The position numbers were made by a program, and so were the translations under genes. Below are positions 7,725 to 17,071 of a stretch of 47,644 nucleotides of DNA, one piece after another (the stretch's first letter is position 1; the number at the start of each line of letters is the position of its first letter). Origin of the DNA: Psychrobacillus vulpis. GTDB taxonomy: Bacteria > Bacillota > Bacilli > Bacillales_A > Planococcaceae. Under the pieces are notes generated by a model. It saw only the letters and a list, made by a program, of their open reading frames with translations. It searched no databases and was not told where the DNA came from. The stretch covers positions 1 through 47,644 of the forward strand of contig NZ_VDGI01000024.1 in the NCBI RefSeq assembly GCF_006861825.1, given 5' to 3'.

Positions 7725-8489
7725 TTATACTTTCTTATTTTTTAAAAAGGTATTAACTGCATCATGGTGAATTTCTTGCTCCCAAAGAATAGAACAAGCA
7801 GCAACTTCCTCCATAATTCGATCGTATAATTTTGTTTGTTCCCATTTTCGAATTGCCTGCATTTTATAAGCTTGGAGAACTGTAGCATGGGGAACGATCA
7901 TTTTCTCGATAAATTTCTGTAGAGCATCCAATTTCTCCCCTTCAAAAACTTCTGTAGCCCATCCAATGGCCAGAAGATGATCAGATGGATATGGCACTGC
8001 TTCTGTTAGCATTTGAAGCGCATGATCATGTCGCATTCCTTTCTCCAACAAATAAGTTCCGCCTCCCCAACCAGAAGTAATTGCTAATTTACCTTGAATA
8101 AAACCACATTTTGCATCTTTTTTTACTAGACGATAATCACATAATGTTGCTATTTCACACCCTCCACCAACTGCTGTACCATTTATAAGTGCAATAATAG
8201 GAATAGGCAAAGTAGCTACTTCATATAAAACTTTTGCAGTTTCACTTAACATTCTATAGGATTCTTTTTCCGTTTTTAATTGATGAAATACGGATAAATC
8301 TCCACCAGAACAAAATGATTTCTCTCCAGCTCCAGTAATAACCCCTATTTTAAGGGAATTGTTTGTTTTTATTTGATTTATGAACTGCTTAAATCCTTCC
8401 ATTACTTCCGCGTTGATAGCGTTGTGAATAGTTGGTCTATTTATTTCAAAAATGATTGTTTCATCTGTTATTTCGATTGTATATGCCAT
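7725..8489 (-). CDS. Enoyl-CoA hydratase/isomerase family protein
   Basis: Crotonase-fold protein of 254 aa, likely acting on an enoyl-CoA or a related thioester in the cytoplasm. Seen: the substrate-binding loop GEKSFCSGGDLSVF (about 56-69) and the oxyanion-hole and active-site region NGTAVGGGCEIATLCDYRL (about 103-121). The usual second acidic residue near GW(G/A) is replaced by a GWGGGTYLLEK stretch, as in 3-hydroxyisobutyryl-CoA hydrolase-like members, so the exact reaction is uncertain. I chose the second ATG (8489) because AAAGGGG lies seven bases upstream; the first ATG touches that site. It sits between rpmF and gerR, where B. subtilis lacks it. Confidence 0.8.
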   Translation of the reverse strand: MAYTIEITDETIIFEINRPTIHNAINAEVMEGFKQFINQIKTNNSLKIGVITGAGEKSFCSGGDLSVFHQLKTEKESYRMLSETAKVLYEVATLPIPIIALINGTAVGGGCEIATLCDYRLVKKDAKCGFIQGKLAITSGWGGGTYLLEKGMRHDHALQMLTEAVPYPSDHLLAIGWATEVFEGEKLDALQKFIEKMIVPHATVLQAYKMQAIRKWEQTKLYDRIMEEVAACSILWEQEIHHDAVNTFLKNKKV

Positions 8490-8522
8490 ATCCATACCCC
8501 TTTATGAAAATGTATATAGAGA

Positions 8523-8563
8523 AAAAGGCTACCAAAGAGCCATGGTCTCTTTGGTAGCCTTTT
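8523..8563 (-). terminator. Strong terminator after rpmF
   Basis: AAAGGCTACCAAAGAG and CTCTTTGGTAGCCTTT pair almost perfectly around a short CATGG-type loop. T-runs flank both sides, so it may work in both directions. It starts about 18 bases past the rpmF stop. Confidence 0.88.
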
Positions 8564-8580
8564 AAGGAACAAATACTGAA

Positions 8581-8754
8581 TTATTTGCTCACTACTTCTT
8601 TCCCTTTGTATTGACCGCATGATTTACAAATACGGTGAGCCAATTTCATTTCACCACAATTTGAACAAGCAACCATACCAGGTACGGATAATTTAAAATG
8701 TGTACGACGTTTTCTTTTTACAGTTTTAGAAGTTCTTCTAGCTGGTACTGCCAT
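8581..8754 (-). CDS. rpmF: 50S ribosomal protein L32, zinc-ribbon form
   Basis: A 57-aa ribosomal protein. It has the basic N-terminus [22 protein letters not shown] and a four-cysteine zinc ribbon, CSNC and CKSC (about residues 30-45), so it is the Zn-binding (C+) form. The ATG at 8754 has GGAGGTG upstream; an in-frame ATG three codons earlier overlaps that site. It follows yceD by 24 bases in the conserved yceD-rpmF pair and ends at a strong terminator. Confidence 0.97.
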   Translation of the reverse strand: MAVPARRTSKTVKRKRRTHFKLSVPGMVACSNCGEMKLAHRICKSCGQYKGKEVVSK

Positions 8755-8778
8755 TGGTGGCACCTCCTTACAGATCTA

Positions 8779-9312
8779 TTATTCGTCTGTTTGATCAAAA
8801 TACTTAGCTAATTCAGCAAGTCTTGGATCCAATTTTGGTTGATCATCTTCTTGCAAATCATTCAGATCATCATCTGTTGTATACGTCCAGCCGCTCCCAC
8901 CTTCATGTTTAAATTGGTCTGCACCTTCTTTAAACACTTGCATTGGAATTTCTAGAAGAACTAGTTCCTCTAAAACTGGATCTGCATCAATAACATCACC
9001 TTCAACAATATGCATGTTATCATAGTCAAAGGCAGATGCATTTTCAGACCAGCTGAAAATTTCAACAGATTGAATCTCAAATGGATATTCTACATCTTCC
9101 CAAGTGCGAGCACAAGGTAATGTTAGAGTTCCTGAAAGCTGAAAATGACAAGTCATTTGCGCTGCACCAAACGTACAGTGCCCTTCTACATGAACGGGTG
9201 AAATGTTTCGAACGTCCTGGTTTCGTTTCTTCACATTTTCGAGAGAAACGAATTCATCTAACGTCATCCCGTTATCACGATATTTAGCTAATTGATGAAT
9301 TGCCCATTTCAT
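8779..9312 (-). CDS. YceD/YlbN (DUF177) family protein
   Basis: A 177-aa cytoplasmic protein of the YceD family, encoded upstream of rpmF in most bacteria and linked to 23S rRNA accumulation. Seen: a CTFGAAQMTCHFQLSGTLTLPCART core with the paired cysteines typical of the family (about residues 47-71), then an acidic C-terminal half rich in Asp and Glu. The ATG at 9312 has GAGGTGAT upstream. A consensus sigma-A promoter lies about 30 bases before the start, so yceD-rpmF is a short strongly promoted operon. Confidence 0.9.
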   Translation of the reverse strand: MKWAIHQLAKYRDNGMTLDEFVSLENVKKRNQDVRNISPVHVEGHCTFGAAQMTCHFQLSGTLTLPCARTWEDVEYPFEIQSVEIFSWSENASAFDYDNMHIVEGDVIDADPVLEELVLLEIPMQVFKEGADQFKHEGGSGWTYTTDDDLNDLQEDDQPKLDPRLAELAKYFDQTDE

Positions 9313-9341
9313 ACGATTATCACCTCAAGACAACAAAGTTG

Positions 9342-9370
9342 ATTATATAATGACTGTATTTAGATGTCAA
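9342..9370 (-). promoter_or_regulatory. Consensus sigma-A promoter for yceD-rpmF
   Basis: Minus strand TTGACA (9370-9365), a 17-nt spacer and TATAAT (9347-9342). Both hexamers and the spacing match the consensus exactly. Confidence 0.88.
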
Positions 9371-9482
9371 GATAATTTCTTGTCACTACATTATTTTAAC
9401 ATTATAATCTCTATAAGGAAAGCGTAAGTGCTAATGTTTGTCCCAACTAGAATGTGGAGTTATTTCCCATCCACGAAAGAGC

Positions 9483-9512
9483 TTAAACTATGGCATGGAA
9501 GAAAGTTATACT
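9483..9512 (+). promoter_or_regulatory. Possible promoter for tmcAL
   Basis: TTAAAC (9483-9488), an 18-nt spacer and TATACT (9507-9512). The -10 lies in a small GAAAG-TTATA-CTTTC palindrome. The -35 is poor. Confidence 0.35.
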
Positions 9513-9546
9513 TTCTTATCTGATAAGGAAAGGGTTTGATTGGTAG

Positions 9547-10761
9547 ATGAAAGCTACTGGAGTTGTTGTCGAATACAATCCATTTCATAATGGCCATTTA
9601 CATCATTTAAAGCAATCACGATTAAAGACAAATAGTGATGTTATCATCGCTGTAATGTCCGGTAATTTCTTACAACGCGGAGAACCAGCTCTAGTAGATA
9701 AATGGACTCGTGCGAAAATGGCACTTTCTGCTGGAGTTGACTTAGTTATCGAGCTACCTTATGTTTTTGCAACAGCCCAAGCTAGTGATTTTGCAAAAGG
9801 AGCTATTTTTCTATTGGAAGCATTAAAGTGCGAATCTTTTTGTTTCGGTAGTGAGGAAGGTTCTATGGAAGCATTTCGTCATACATATCAACTATTATCG
9901 ACTAAAAAAACAGAATATAATACAGCTATATCAAATTTTATGAAACAAGGGATAAGTTATCCTAAAGCATTAAACGAAGCTTATAGATTCATCTCTGAAA
10001 GCTCTTCACTCCCTTTAGTTGATTTGTCTAAACCAAATAATATACTAGGGTATCATTATATAGAAGCTGCATTTCAATTAAATGCTTCTATAAAGCCTGA
10101 AACCATTCATAGAATTGTTGCAAATTATCATGATGAAGCAAAGCCGAACGAAACTATTGCAAGTGCGACAGGGATTCGAAAAGTATTATTCGATGAAATG
10201 GACTTTACTGCAATAGAACATTTTTTACCAAGTACTAGCTTAAATGAATTACAATTGTGGAAATCTAACTTTCAAATTTTTGGAAGTTGGGAACGCTTTT
10301 GGCCTATTCTTCGGTTCGTTATTTTACGTCATACAAAAGAACAATTGGCTAATTATGCAGAGGTAACGGAAGGTATGGAAAATGCAATCTGGAATGCAGC
10401 AATGAGAAACGAGACCTTTCTCTTATTTATGCAACAAATAAAATCTAAGCGTTTTACTTGGACAAGGATTCAACGGATGCTGACGCATATTTATACCGAA
10501 TTCACTTGGGAACAGTTGAAGAACATGGATTTGCCAACTTATATACGACCGTTAGCTATGAATAAAAACGGACAAGCCTATTTACAATCAATCAAAAAAA
10601 ACTTACAAATTCCTTTAGTAAGTAGAGTTGCAGCATGTAAAGACAATAACATGCTCGAACTGGACTTACGAGCTACAAATTTATATTATCTTGGTTTGCA
10701 AACTGATTATGGGCAAAAAATGATTGGAAGTGATTATAAAATCACTCCAATCATTCGATAA
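9547..10761 (+). CDS. tmcAL: tRNA(Met) cytidine acetate ligase TmcAL (YlbM)
   Basis: Uses acetate and ATP to make N4-acetylcytidine at position 34 of elongator tRNA-Met. The 404-aa protein has a nucleotidyltransferase-type N-terminus, VVVEYNPFHNGHLHHL, with the HNGH adenylylation motif (about residues 15-18). MSGNFLQRGEPALVDKWTRAKMAL follows (about 37-60). Length and C-terminal helical region match YlbM. The ATG at 9547 has AAGGAAAGGG 12 bases upstream, slightly far. It is convergent with ylbL; only four bases separate the two genes. Confidence 0.93.
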   Translation: MKATGVVVEYNPFHNGHLHHLKQSRLKTNSDVIIAVMSGNFLQRGEPALVDKWTRAKMALSAGVDLVIELPYVFATAQASDFAKGAIFLLEALKCESFCFGSEEGSMEAFRHTYQLLSTKKTEYNTAISNFMKQGISYPKALNEAYRFISESSSLPLVDLSKPNNILGYHYIEAAFQLNASIKPETIHRIVANYHDEAKPNETIASATGIRKVLFDEMDFTAIEHFLPSTSLNELQLWKSNFQIFGSWERFWPILRFVILRHTKEQLANYAEVTEGMENAIWNAAMRNETFLLFMQQIKSKRFTWTRIQRMLTHIYTEFTWEQLKNMDLPTYIRPLAMNKNGQAYLQSIKKNLQIPLVSRVAACKDNNMLELDLRATNLYYLGLQTDYGQKMIGSDYKITPIIR

Positions 10762-10765
10762 TGCT

Positions 10766-11812
10766 TTATTTTGGCTCTAATTGATTTAAGTAAGCTAGAG
10801 CGTCATCTACTGTTTTCACAGGCACAATTTTCATTTTTGTGCCTATTTTTTTTGCCGATTTCATCGCCTCTTCATAATTGGAAGTAAGTCCAGGATTATT
10901 AGCTAAAATGGTAGGATCTATAACGTCATCTGGAGCAAACATAATTTCAATTCCTTTTCGATCAGCTGCAATAACTTTTAAATCTATTCCACCAATTCGA
11001 CCTACTGTACCATCTGGTTTCATTTCTCCTGTTCCAGCGATATTATATCCTTTTGATATATCTTCAGGCAGCAATTGGTTTAGAATTTCTAATGTAAACA
11101 TGAGACCTGCAGAGGGTCCTCCGATGTCTTCGGAATTCATATGAATAACAGGAGTAGTTTCCACTTTTTTGTCTTCTGTATAGGAAATACCGATACTAGG
11201 TTTATCAAGAATATTAGGGATTGTTCTTAGTGTAGCTTCCTTTTGAAGTTTCTTCCCATCTCTCTCAACCGTCATCTGTACCGTGTCACCTTCTCCTTTT
11301 CCACTCAGATATGTTTTGAGTTTATCCTCAGTTAAATCTGATAAATCATCCATCGCAATAATTTTGTCTCCAGGTTCTAAAATTCCATCAGCAGCACTAT
11401 CTTTTAAAACATTAAAAATAAATATGCCATTATTTATTATTGTATAGGGCTTTTTCGCTCGATTATAAGCTACCGTAATAGCATTAAATTGAGAATCAGA
11501 CATAAGCTTTAATTGACGAACATTATATTCTTTTTCATCTTCATCTTCATTACGAATTTGATTTGCTTTGTATATTTTTTGATTGTCGACTATTTTAGCA
11601 TATAAATACGTTAATGGAGTGGCCTTTGCTAAGGAAATTGTTAATAGACTCAACTTTCCTTCATCGTCTTCATCTCCGCCTTCAACTTGGACAAATGGCG
11701 ATAATTCGTACGCTCCACCAGGTTTTGATATATATGATTCCATTGGATAAAAGGCTAGGGATGCTACTAGCACTAGAATAAGAAGGAGAATTATTGGTTT
11801 TCTCTTCATCAT
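10766..11812 (-). CDS. ylbL: PDZ/Lon-type serine protease YlbL (SepM family)
   Basis: Membrane-anchored extracytoplasmic protease, 348 aa. One N-terminal helix (about residues 5-22), a PDZ domain (about 125-195: KDSAADGILEPGDKIIAMDDL) and a C-terminal Lon catalytic domain. The catalytic Ser is in GGPSAGLMF (about 232-240) and the Lys in GGIDLKVIAA (about 275-284). Streptococcal SepM relatives process a pheromone; the B. subtilis substrate set is poorly defined. The ATG at 11812 has GGGAGGG seven bases upstream; a second ATG follows immediately. Confidence 0.9.
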   Translation of the reverse strand: MMKRKPIILLLILVLVASLAFYPMESYISKPGGAYELSPFVQVEGGDEDDEGKLSLLTISLAKATPLTYLYAKIVDNQKIYKANQIRNEDEDEKEYNVRQLKLMSDSQFNAITVAYNRAKKPYTIINNGIFIFNVLKDSAADGILEPGDKIIAMDDLSDLTEDKLKTYLSGKGEGDTVQMTVERDGKKLQKEATLRTIPNILDKPSIGISYTEDKKVETTPVIHMNSEDIGGPSAGLMFTLEILNQLLPEDISKGYNIAGTGEMKPDGTVGRIGGIDLKVIAADRKGIEIMFAPDDVIDPTILANNPGLTSNYEEAMKSAKKIGTKMKIVPVKTVDDALAYLNQLEPK

Positions 11813-11904
11813 GATTTATCCCTCCCTTTCATTTTTTACACTCATAAGTTTATCACTTCCATTTTTTTCTGACAAAACAAATGATAAATAAAGGATGAAA
11901 TAAT

Positions 11905-12786
11905 TTGCACAAAATAATTACAGTTGGTAGTTGGGCACTTATTATACTTCTTTTTTTACAACCAGGTGTAGCGCATAAAGGAGCAGTAGAAGGGATGCGT
12001 ATATTTACAACAGCACTACTCCCTTATTTACTTCCATATTTAGTTATTACTCAAATGTTCATCCGATCACAAAATACTTTTTTGAAAAGTCAAAACAAAT
12101 TCAAACTATATATGAATATTTACTTCCTTACTGCTATCGGTGGATTTCCAAGTGGTGCTGCAATTATTTCTTCTTTAAAAGAAATAGGAACATTAAATGA
12201 TCGTAATGCTAGTTGGTTGCTTGCTATTTGCCATGCTCCGAGTCCAATGTTTGTTATTGGATTTGTAGGTATTGATATTTTCCATGCCGAAATTGCTGGT
12301 TTCAAGTTGTTAATCATTATTCATGTAGTAAATTTTATATTCCTTTTATTATTCATCTTTTTTTCTCGTCCTATACAAATGAATACGGAGACAACTAAGA
12401 TATCCTCTTCACCTTTTCAAGAAAGTATTAAAGAAACTTCACAAATATTACTACTTATTGGAACAACTGTTGTTTTCTTCACAACTGTTAGTATTATCGT
12501 ATTCGAGTCTGTTAAAGAGGTATTTCCGTCAATCTCACCGCTCTTATTAGTATTTGTAGCTTCTTTTTTTGAGATGACTGGAGGAATAAGTCTTGCTGGT
12601 GAAATACTGGCTGGAAAGCATATGTTACCAGTAATTGTAGCATTAATCATTGCATTCAGTGGGATAAGTATTCATATGCAAATAATTGTCTTAGCACAAA
12701 AAGCTGGAATATCTATTCGACGTTACTTACTTTTCCGTGTAATTCACATGATTATCATCCCTCTAATTTTCCTACTATCAACATAA
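11905..12786 (+). CDS. ylbJ: Sporulation integral membrane protein YlbJ
   Basis: Polytopic membrane protein of 293 aa with about eight predicted helices and a Gate/nucleoside-recognition-like fold. The conserved segment AIGGFPSGAAIISSL with a following HAPSPMFVIGFVG (about residues 73-115) is typical of YlbJ. B. subtilis ylbJ belongs to the mother-cell sporulation regulon. This copy is shorter than the roughly 400-aa B. subtilis protein but reads without interruption. The TTG start at 11905 has AAAGGATG at suitable spacing. It is divergent from ylbL, with 92 bases between them. Confidence 0.88.
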   Translation: MHKIITVGSWALIILLFLQPGVAHKGAVEGMRIFTTALLPYLLPYLVITQMFIRSQNTFLKSQNKFKLYMNIYFLTAIGGFPSGAAIISSLKEIGTLNDRNASWLLAICHAPSPMFVIGFVGIDIFHAEIAGFKLLIIIHVVNFIFLLLFIFFSRPIQMNTETTKISSSPFQESIKETSQILLLIGTTVVFFTTVSIIVFESVKEVFPSISPLLLVFVASFFEMTGGISLAGEILAGKHMLPVIVALIIAFSGISIHMQIIVLAQKAGISIRRYLLFRVIHMIIIPLIFLLST

Positions 12787-12845
12787 AAATTACTTATGTG
12801 CCTGAAGATATTTCGTTCACTCACCATACTACAACACGAAAAAAA

Positions 12846-12876
12846 CCTTGCAACCTGTTTGCAAGGTTAGACTGTA
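12846..12876 (+). terminator. ylbJ terminator hairpin, also the left copy of a 31-bp direct repeat
   Basis: CCTTGCAA and TTTGCAAGG arms form the hairpin about 60 bases past ylbJ. The hairpin plus the following bases through ACTGTA recur at 13706-13736 with four mismatches in 31 bases. A second hairpin of the AGACTGTAGACAAACT type follows at once (12869-12911). Confidence 0.65.
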
Positions 12877-12911
12877 GACAAACTTAAAGAAAATTGAGTT
12901 TGCCTATAGTC
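12869..12911. terminator. Terminator hairpin of the AGACTGTAG family
   Basis: GACTGTAGACAAACTTAA pairs imperfectly with TTGAGTTTGCCTATAGTC and ATTTTTATT follows on the plus strand. It is a copy of the hairpins at 127, 32635 and 47395. Confidence 0.65.
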
Positions 12912-13705
12912 ATTTTTATTAATAATAAAAATTGAAAACAGTCGATTTCCGGCGGGCGAACGCTTTCCGCGGGCGTGGCTCGACTTCGATCGCTATGCTT
13001 GTAGCGAGGAGATTGAGGCAACGCCTGCGGAAAGGGAGCCGCTTCAACGATTTTCTTATTTCTTGGACTTTGGACAACCTTATAAGACAAAGTCGATTTA
13101 TAGGGACTTTTCAGTGCCCTTAACTTAGCTAGAACACTGTAATCTAGAAAATTGTTGAAAAAGGCGACACTCCAGCGGGAATAGCGTTCGTCGAAGACCC
13201 TGCAACGTAGCGAGTAGGGCACTGAAAAACCTACGTTTTTATCATTTCAATCTTTATAAATATTTTTCACCATTAGTTAGTCTCTCTATTATAAACGAAG
13301 AAGGTTTTTAGAAGAATAGGTGGGGGCTAGTTGATTGGAGGGGAAGGCGGCGACTCCAGCCGGAATAGCATGAGCTGAAGACCCTGGACTGAGCGTAGCG
13401 AAATTAATTTTTGCGACGAGCTTGCGCAGGAGCAAGGGAAGCGGCTGAAGCCATGCCGGCGGAAAGCGTCCGCCTGTAACGGAAATCAACGATTTCCCAA
13501 TAAAAAGAGAGTATGTGAACAACTTGTCATTCACCATACTCTCTATGAAATCTCTTGGAGGACTTTTTCAGTGCCCTCTTAGCGAGGAGGCTGAGGCAAC
13601 GCCCATGGTAAGCGAGTTGTAAGCTTCGGAGTCCATAATATAATCCTAAGTAATTTTAAACAACTGTTGACAACTGGTTTTTTAGAGTCTGACATCAGTC
13701 TGAAG
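12912..13705. repeat. GC-rich mosaic intergenic repeats (island 2)
   Basis: No credible gene lies between ylbJ and coaD. Several GC-rich modules are joined by AT-rich spacers: 12945-13053 (AACGCTTTCCGCGGGCG ... GGAAAGGGAGCCGCTTCAACG), 13145-13215 (ACTCCAGCGGGAATAGCG ... GAAGACCCTGCA), 13340-13480 (a related block ending GGCGGAAAGCGTCCGC) and 13561-13620. CACTGAAAA-type junctions occur at 13105-13116, 13219-13228 and 13563-13574. Short open frames across these modules are compositional by-products. Confidence 0.8.
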
Positions 13706-14780
<1,075 letters not shown>

Positions 14781-14796
14781 GTTATTTCTCCTAGCC

Positions 14797-16215
14797 TTAA
14801 AATAACGCGGATTGGGTAATATTCACTCGTTTATCTTGTTTTTCTATATCAAGTAAAAACAAACGAATCATCCACGCTTCTTCGATGTAACGAACTGATC
14901 CTATTTTTTCAAATGGTTCAGACATTGCGTCATATCTTTTTTCATTTAATACATAAAACGGTTCTTGAATTGGAAAGCGGAAGGCTCTTGTTGCGTTTTG
15001 AACATATAATCCTTTATTTGTTTCATTTAATGAATACCCTAAAACAGAAAGTAACGGTTCAGCCGGATACAATATTTTCCCATCTTTAAACAGTATCTTC
15101 ATATCTTCTTGCTGCAACTCATTAATATATACAGTTCTAGGATCTTCAAATAGTAAAGGAAAATAATCCTCTTTTGACTGAACATTAAAAGTAAAGAATG
15201 ATGTTTTTAAATCCAATGTTTTGGATAACAGTTCGTCCATTTTTTCTGCATTCAATTGTTTATTTTTAGTTATAGCGGTTTTCCATTCCTCTAGTTGCTT
15301 GGATGTAAAATAGTTATTGAGAGTCTCATACATCCAAATAGCTTTTTCAGACCCAATTGGTTGATTGAGCAAATAACTACTAATCACTTCCGCTAATAAC
15401 GATTCATTTGAATCTAGTCCGTATGTAGATTGTACATTATTTACGATTAACTCACGCTGAATGGCAGCAATGTTCTCATCATTAAAGAAAACAATGCGAG
15501 ATGTATTCGTAATATGATTATTTTCCGACAAGAAAACTGCTACATGCTCACTGTTGGGTAAATGTAATTGGTTTAATTTGCTTAAAAGTTCTTTTGATAC
15601 TTCCTTTTTCGAATAAAAAGTAAAATAATCATCTTCATACATAACAGGTATAACTTCTTTTTGCCAGTATAGTTCTGTTATATTACCTGGACCATATGCG
15701 AGCGTATAATCGATTAGATCTAATGATGTGTTTCCAATTATAGGCAGGCCACTAACCCACATTCCGCCTCTTTTTAGTTCATCCGTAATATGAAGAGTCG
15801 TGTATGAAACTCCACCTTTTTCAAGATTTGCAAAAATACCGGATAATATCTTTCCATCTTGAATCCCCTCTAATAAGGGTATTTCGTAAGAGATACTTTG
15901 GTTAGAAGCATCCCCTTCTTTGAACGTATTTAAATCTTCTGATAATCGGCTACAAGTGTCACCTTGACTTAAGTTACAACTTCTATTCTCACTTGAAATT
16001 GGCCAAGAAACATTCAATTCCTCATTTGGAATATTTTTAAAATGTTGCTTAACGATCATTCTATCTTTTTTCAATTTTACTTCAATATCTTGTTCGTAAA
16101 AAAAGGACTTGCCCTCCTCCTCTAAGCTCGAGGAATAGACGTGATACTGAAATAGTAGAAGTACACTATTTACAACAATGAGTATCATGGATAAAAAACT
16201 TACAACAATTTTCAT
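14797..16215 (-). CDS. Unrecognised membrane-anchored extracytoplasmic protein
   Basis: A 472-aa protein I cannot assign. One N-terminal hydrophobic segment (residues about 3-22) would anchor or export it, and the rest looks extracytoplasmic. Two nearby cysteines, SCNLSQGDTC (about 79-88), could form a disulfide. The C-terminal part (about 370-460: KILYPAEPLLSVLGYSL ... RYIEEAWMIRL) resembles the copper-amine-oxidase-N-type substrate/stalk repeats of Bacillota surface proteins, but this is only a pattern impression. The ATG at 16215 has GGAGGAC eight bases upstream. It lies 16 bases before rsmD, so it could be co-transcribed with rsmD-coaD. Confidence 0.6.
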   Translation of the reverse strand: MKIVVSFLSMILIVVNSVLLLFQYHVYSSSLEEEGKSFFYEQDIEVKLKKDRMIVKQHFKNIPNEELNVSWPISSENRSCNLSQGDTCSRLSEDLNTFKEGDASNQSISYEIPLLEGIQDGKILSGIFANLEKGGVSYTTLHITDELKRGGMWVSGLPIIGNTSLDLIDYTLAYGPGNITELYWQKEVIPVMYEDDYFTFYSKKEVSKELLSKLNQLHLPNSEHVAVFLSENNHITNTSRIVFFNDENIAAIQRELIVNNVQSTYGLDSNESLLAEVISSYLLNQPIGSEKAIWMYETLNNYFTSKQLEEWKTAITKNKQLNAEKMDELLSKTLDLKTSFFTFNVQSKEDYFPLLFEDPRTVYINELQQEDMKILFKDGKILYPAEPLLSVLGYSLNETNKGLYVQNATRAFRFPIQEPFYVLNEKRYDAMSEPFEKIGSVRYIEEAWMIRLFLLDIEKQDKRVNITQSALF

Positions 16216-16267
16216 AGAATTGTCCTCCAACAAAGTGGTAAGATGAATTGGAAAGGAAGTGTTTTCA

Positions 16268-16654
16268 TTGATTCAACGTTTTATAGAGCTTGGTGAAGGC
16301 TACGGTGATATTTTCGAACTTTGTGAACTAGCACGTTTAAATCAAAATCGAATTCATCGTGCATTTATTTTTAAATCCAAAAAAGACAATAAAGAAAATT
16401 ACTCTATTGCAGTTGCCCTTAAACCAATAAATTCCGCTAATTTTTTTCCTATTTATATATGCCGAGAAGGAATACCAAATATCAATCCAGTTCCACAAAG
16501 ACTTTCAACTTTTCAAAACGCATTAAAAGAGTTACAAGTGGAACCAGTCCAATTAGAGATAAAACACTCTTCCACTTTTGTAGATAGAGAGTTGTTCTAT
16601 CATTATGTGATCGGAATTTTACGTTTAAACCATTTAATACCACCATTACAATAG
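16268..16654 (+). CDS. Conserved small protein, DUF7147-like
   Basis: A 128-aa soluble protein beginning MIQRFIELGEGYGDIFELCEL. Similar short Bacillales proteins beside ylbG have been labelled methylthioribose kinase, but no kinase fold or motif is visible here and I do not support that name. I chose the TTG at 16268 with AAAGGAAGTG upstream; a GTG three codons earlier lies inside that site. It is divergent from the 472-aa gene and convergent with ylbG (8 bases apart). The DUF7147 link is from memory. Confidence 0.6.
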   Translation: MIQRFIELGEGYGDIFELCELARLNQNRIHRAFIFKSKKDNKENYSIAVALKPINSANFFPIYICREGIPNINPVPQRLSTFQNALKELQVEPVQLEIKHSSTFVDRELFYHYVIGILRLNHLIPPLQ

Positions 16655-16662
16655 ATTCGAGC

Positions 16663-16935
16663 TTATAAACCGATTTTGTAATCGTATTCTTTCGCTTTGT
16701 CTGGTTTACTATTTTCAAATTCAGTTTTTAAAAATGGGCGAAAAGATTCCAAAATTTCTTTCACAAAAGGAAGTTTATTCATCTTTTGTTTAGCATTTTC
16801 AATCTGATCTTGATCACAATACAATACGACATATTTTAGCCGTTTTGAGATATAGTGAACATGGCCATATTTTCGTAAAGATTTTGCTTGTTTTAAATGA
16901 TGCACATAGACAACTAATCCTTGTCTTTCTGTCAT
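16663..16935 (-). CDS. ylbG: YlbG family protein (UPF0298/DUF2129)
   Basis: A 90-aa cytoplasmic protein of unknown function. The N-terminal [21 protein letters not shown] and the [13 protein letters not shown] segment (about 32-44) are characteristic. The ATG at 16935 has GAGGGG upstream. Linkage with ylbF and rsmD-coaD matches B. subtilis. Confidence 0.9.
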   Translation of the reverse strand: MTERQGLVVYVHHLKQAKSLRKYGHVHYISKRLKYVVLYCDQDQIENAKQKMNKLPFVKEILESFRPFLKTEFENSKPDKAKEYDYKIGL

Positions 16936-17001
16936 ACGTTTCCCCTCATTTCTTCATCTCAAGAATAACATATGCATGAAATTGATAGCAACAACAACTA
17001 G

Positions 17002-17030
17002 CTGACAGTTAGGAGTCAGTTAGTTATAAT
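17002..17030 (+). promoter_or_regulatory. Candidate sigma-A promoter for the GDPD gene
   Basis: CTGACA (17002-17007), a 17-nt spacer and TATAAT (17025-17030), about 40 bases before the start codon. Confidence 0.6.
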
Positions 17031-17071
17031 AAGAAAAACCTTTCGTTTTAAAAGGAGGATTAAAAAATCTT

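Noticed and set aside
12884-13222. Open frame of about 112 codons on the minus strand in repeat island 2
   Set aside because: It lies wholly in repeat modules, has no ribosome-binding site, an odd Arg/Pro/Ser-rich composition and no family resemblance.
13289-13537. 82-codon minus-strand frame in island 2
   Set aside because: Repeat-derived; no ribosome-binding site and the frame is broken in related repeat copies.
16268-16654. Methylthioribose kinase name for the 128-aa protein
   Set aside because: Far too short for that kinase and no kinase motif is present.
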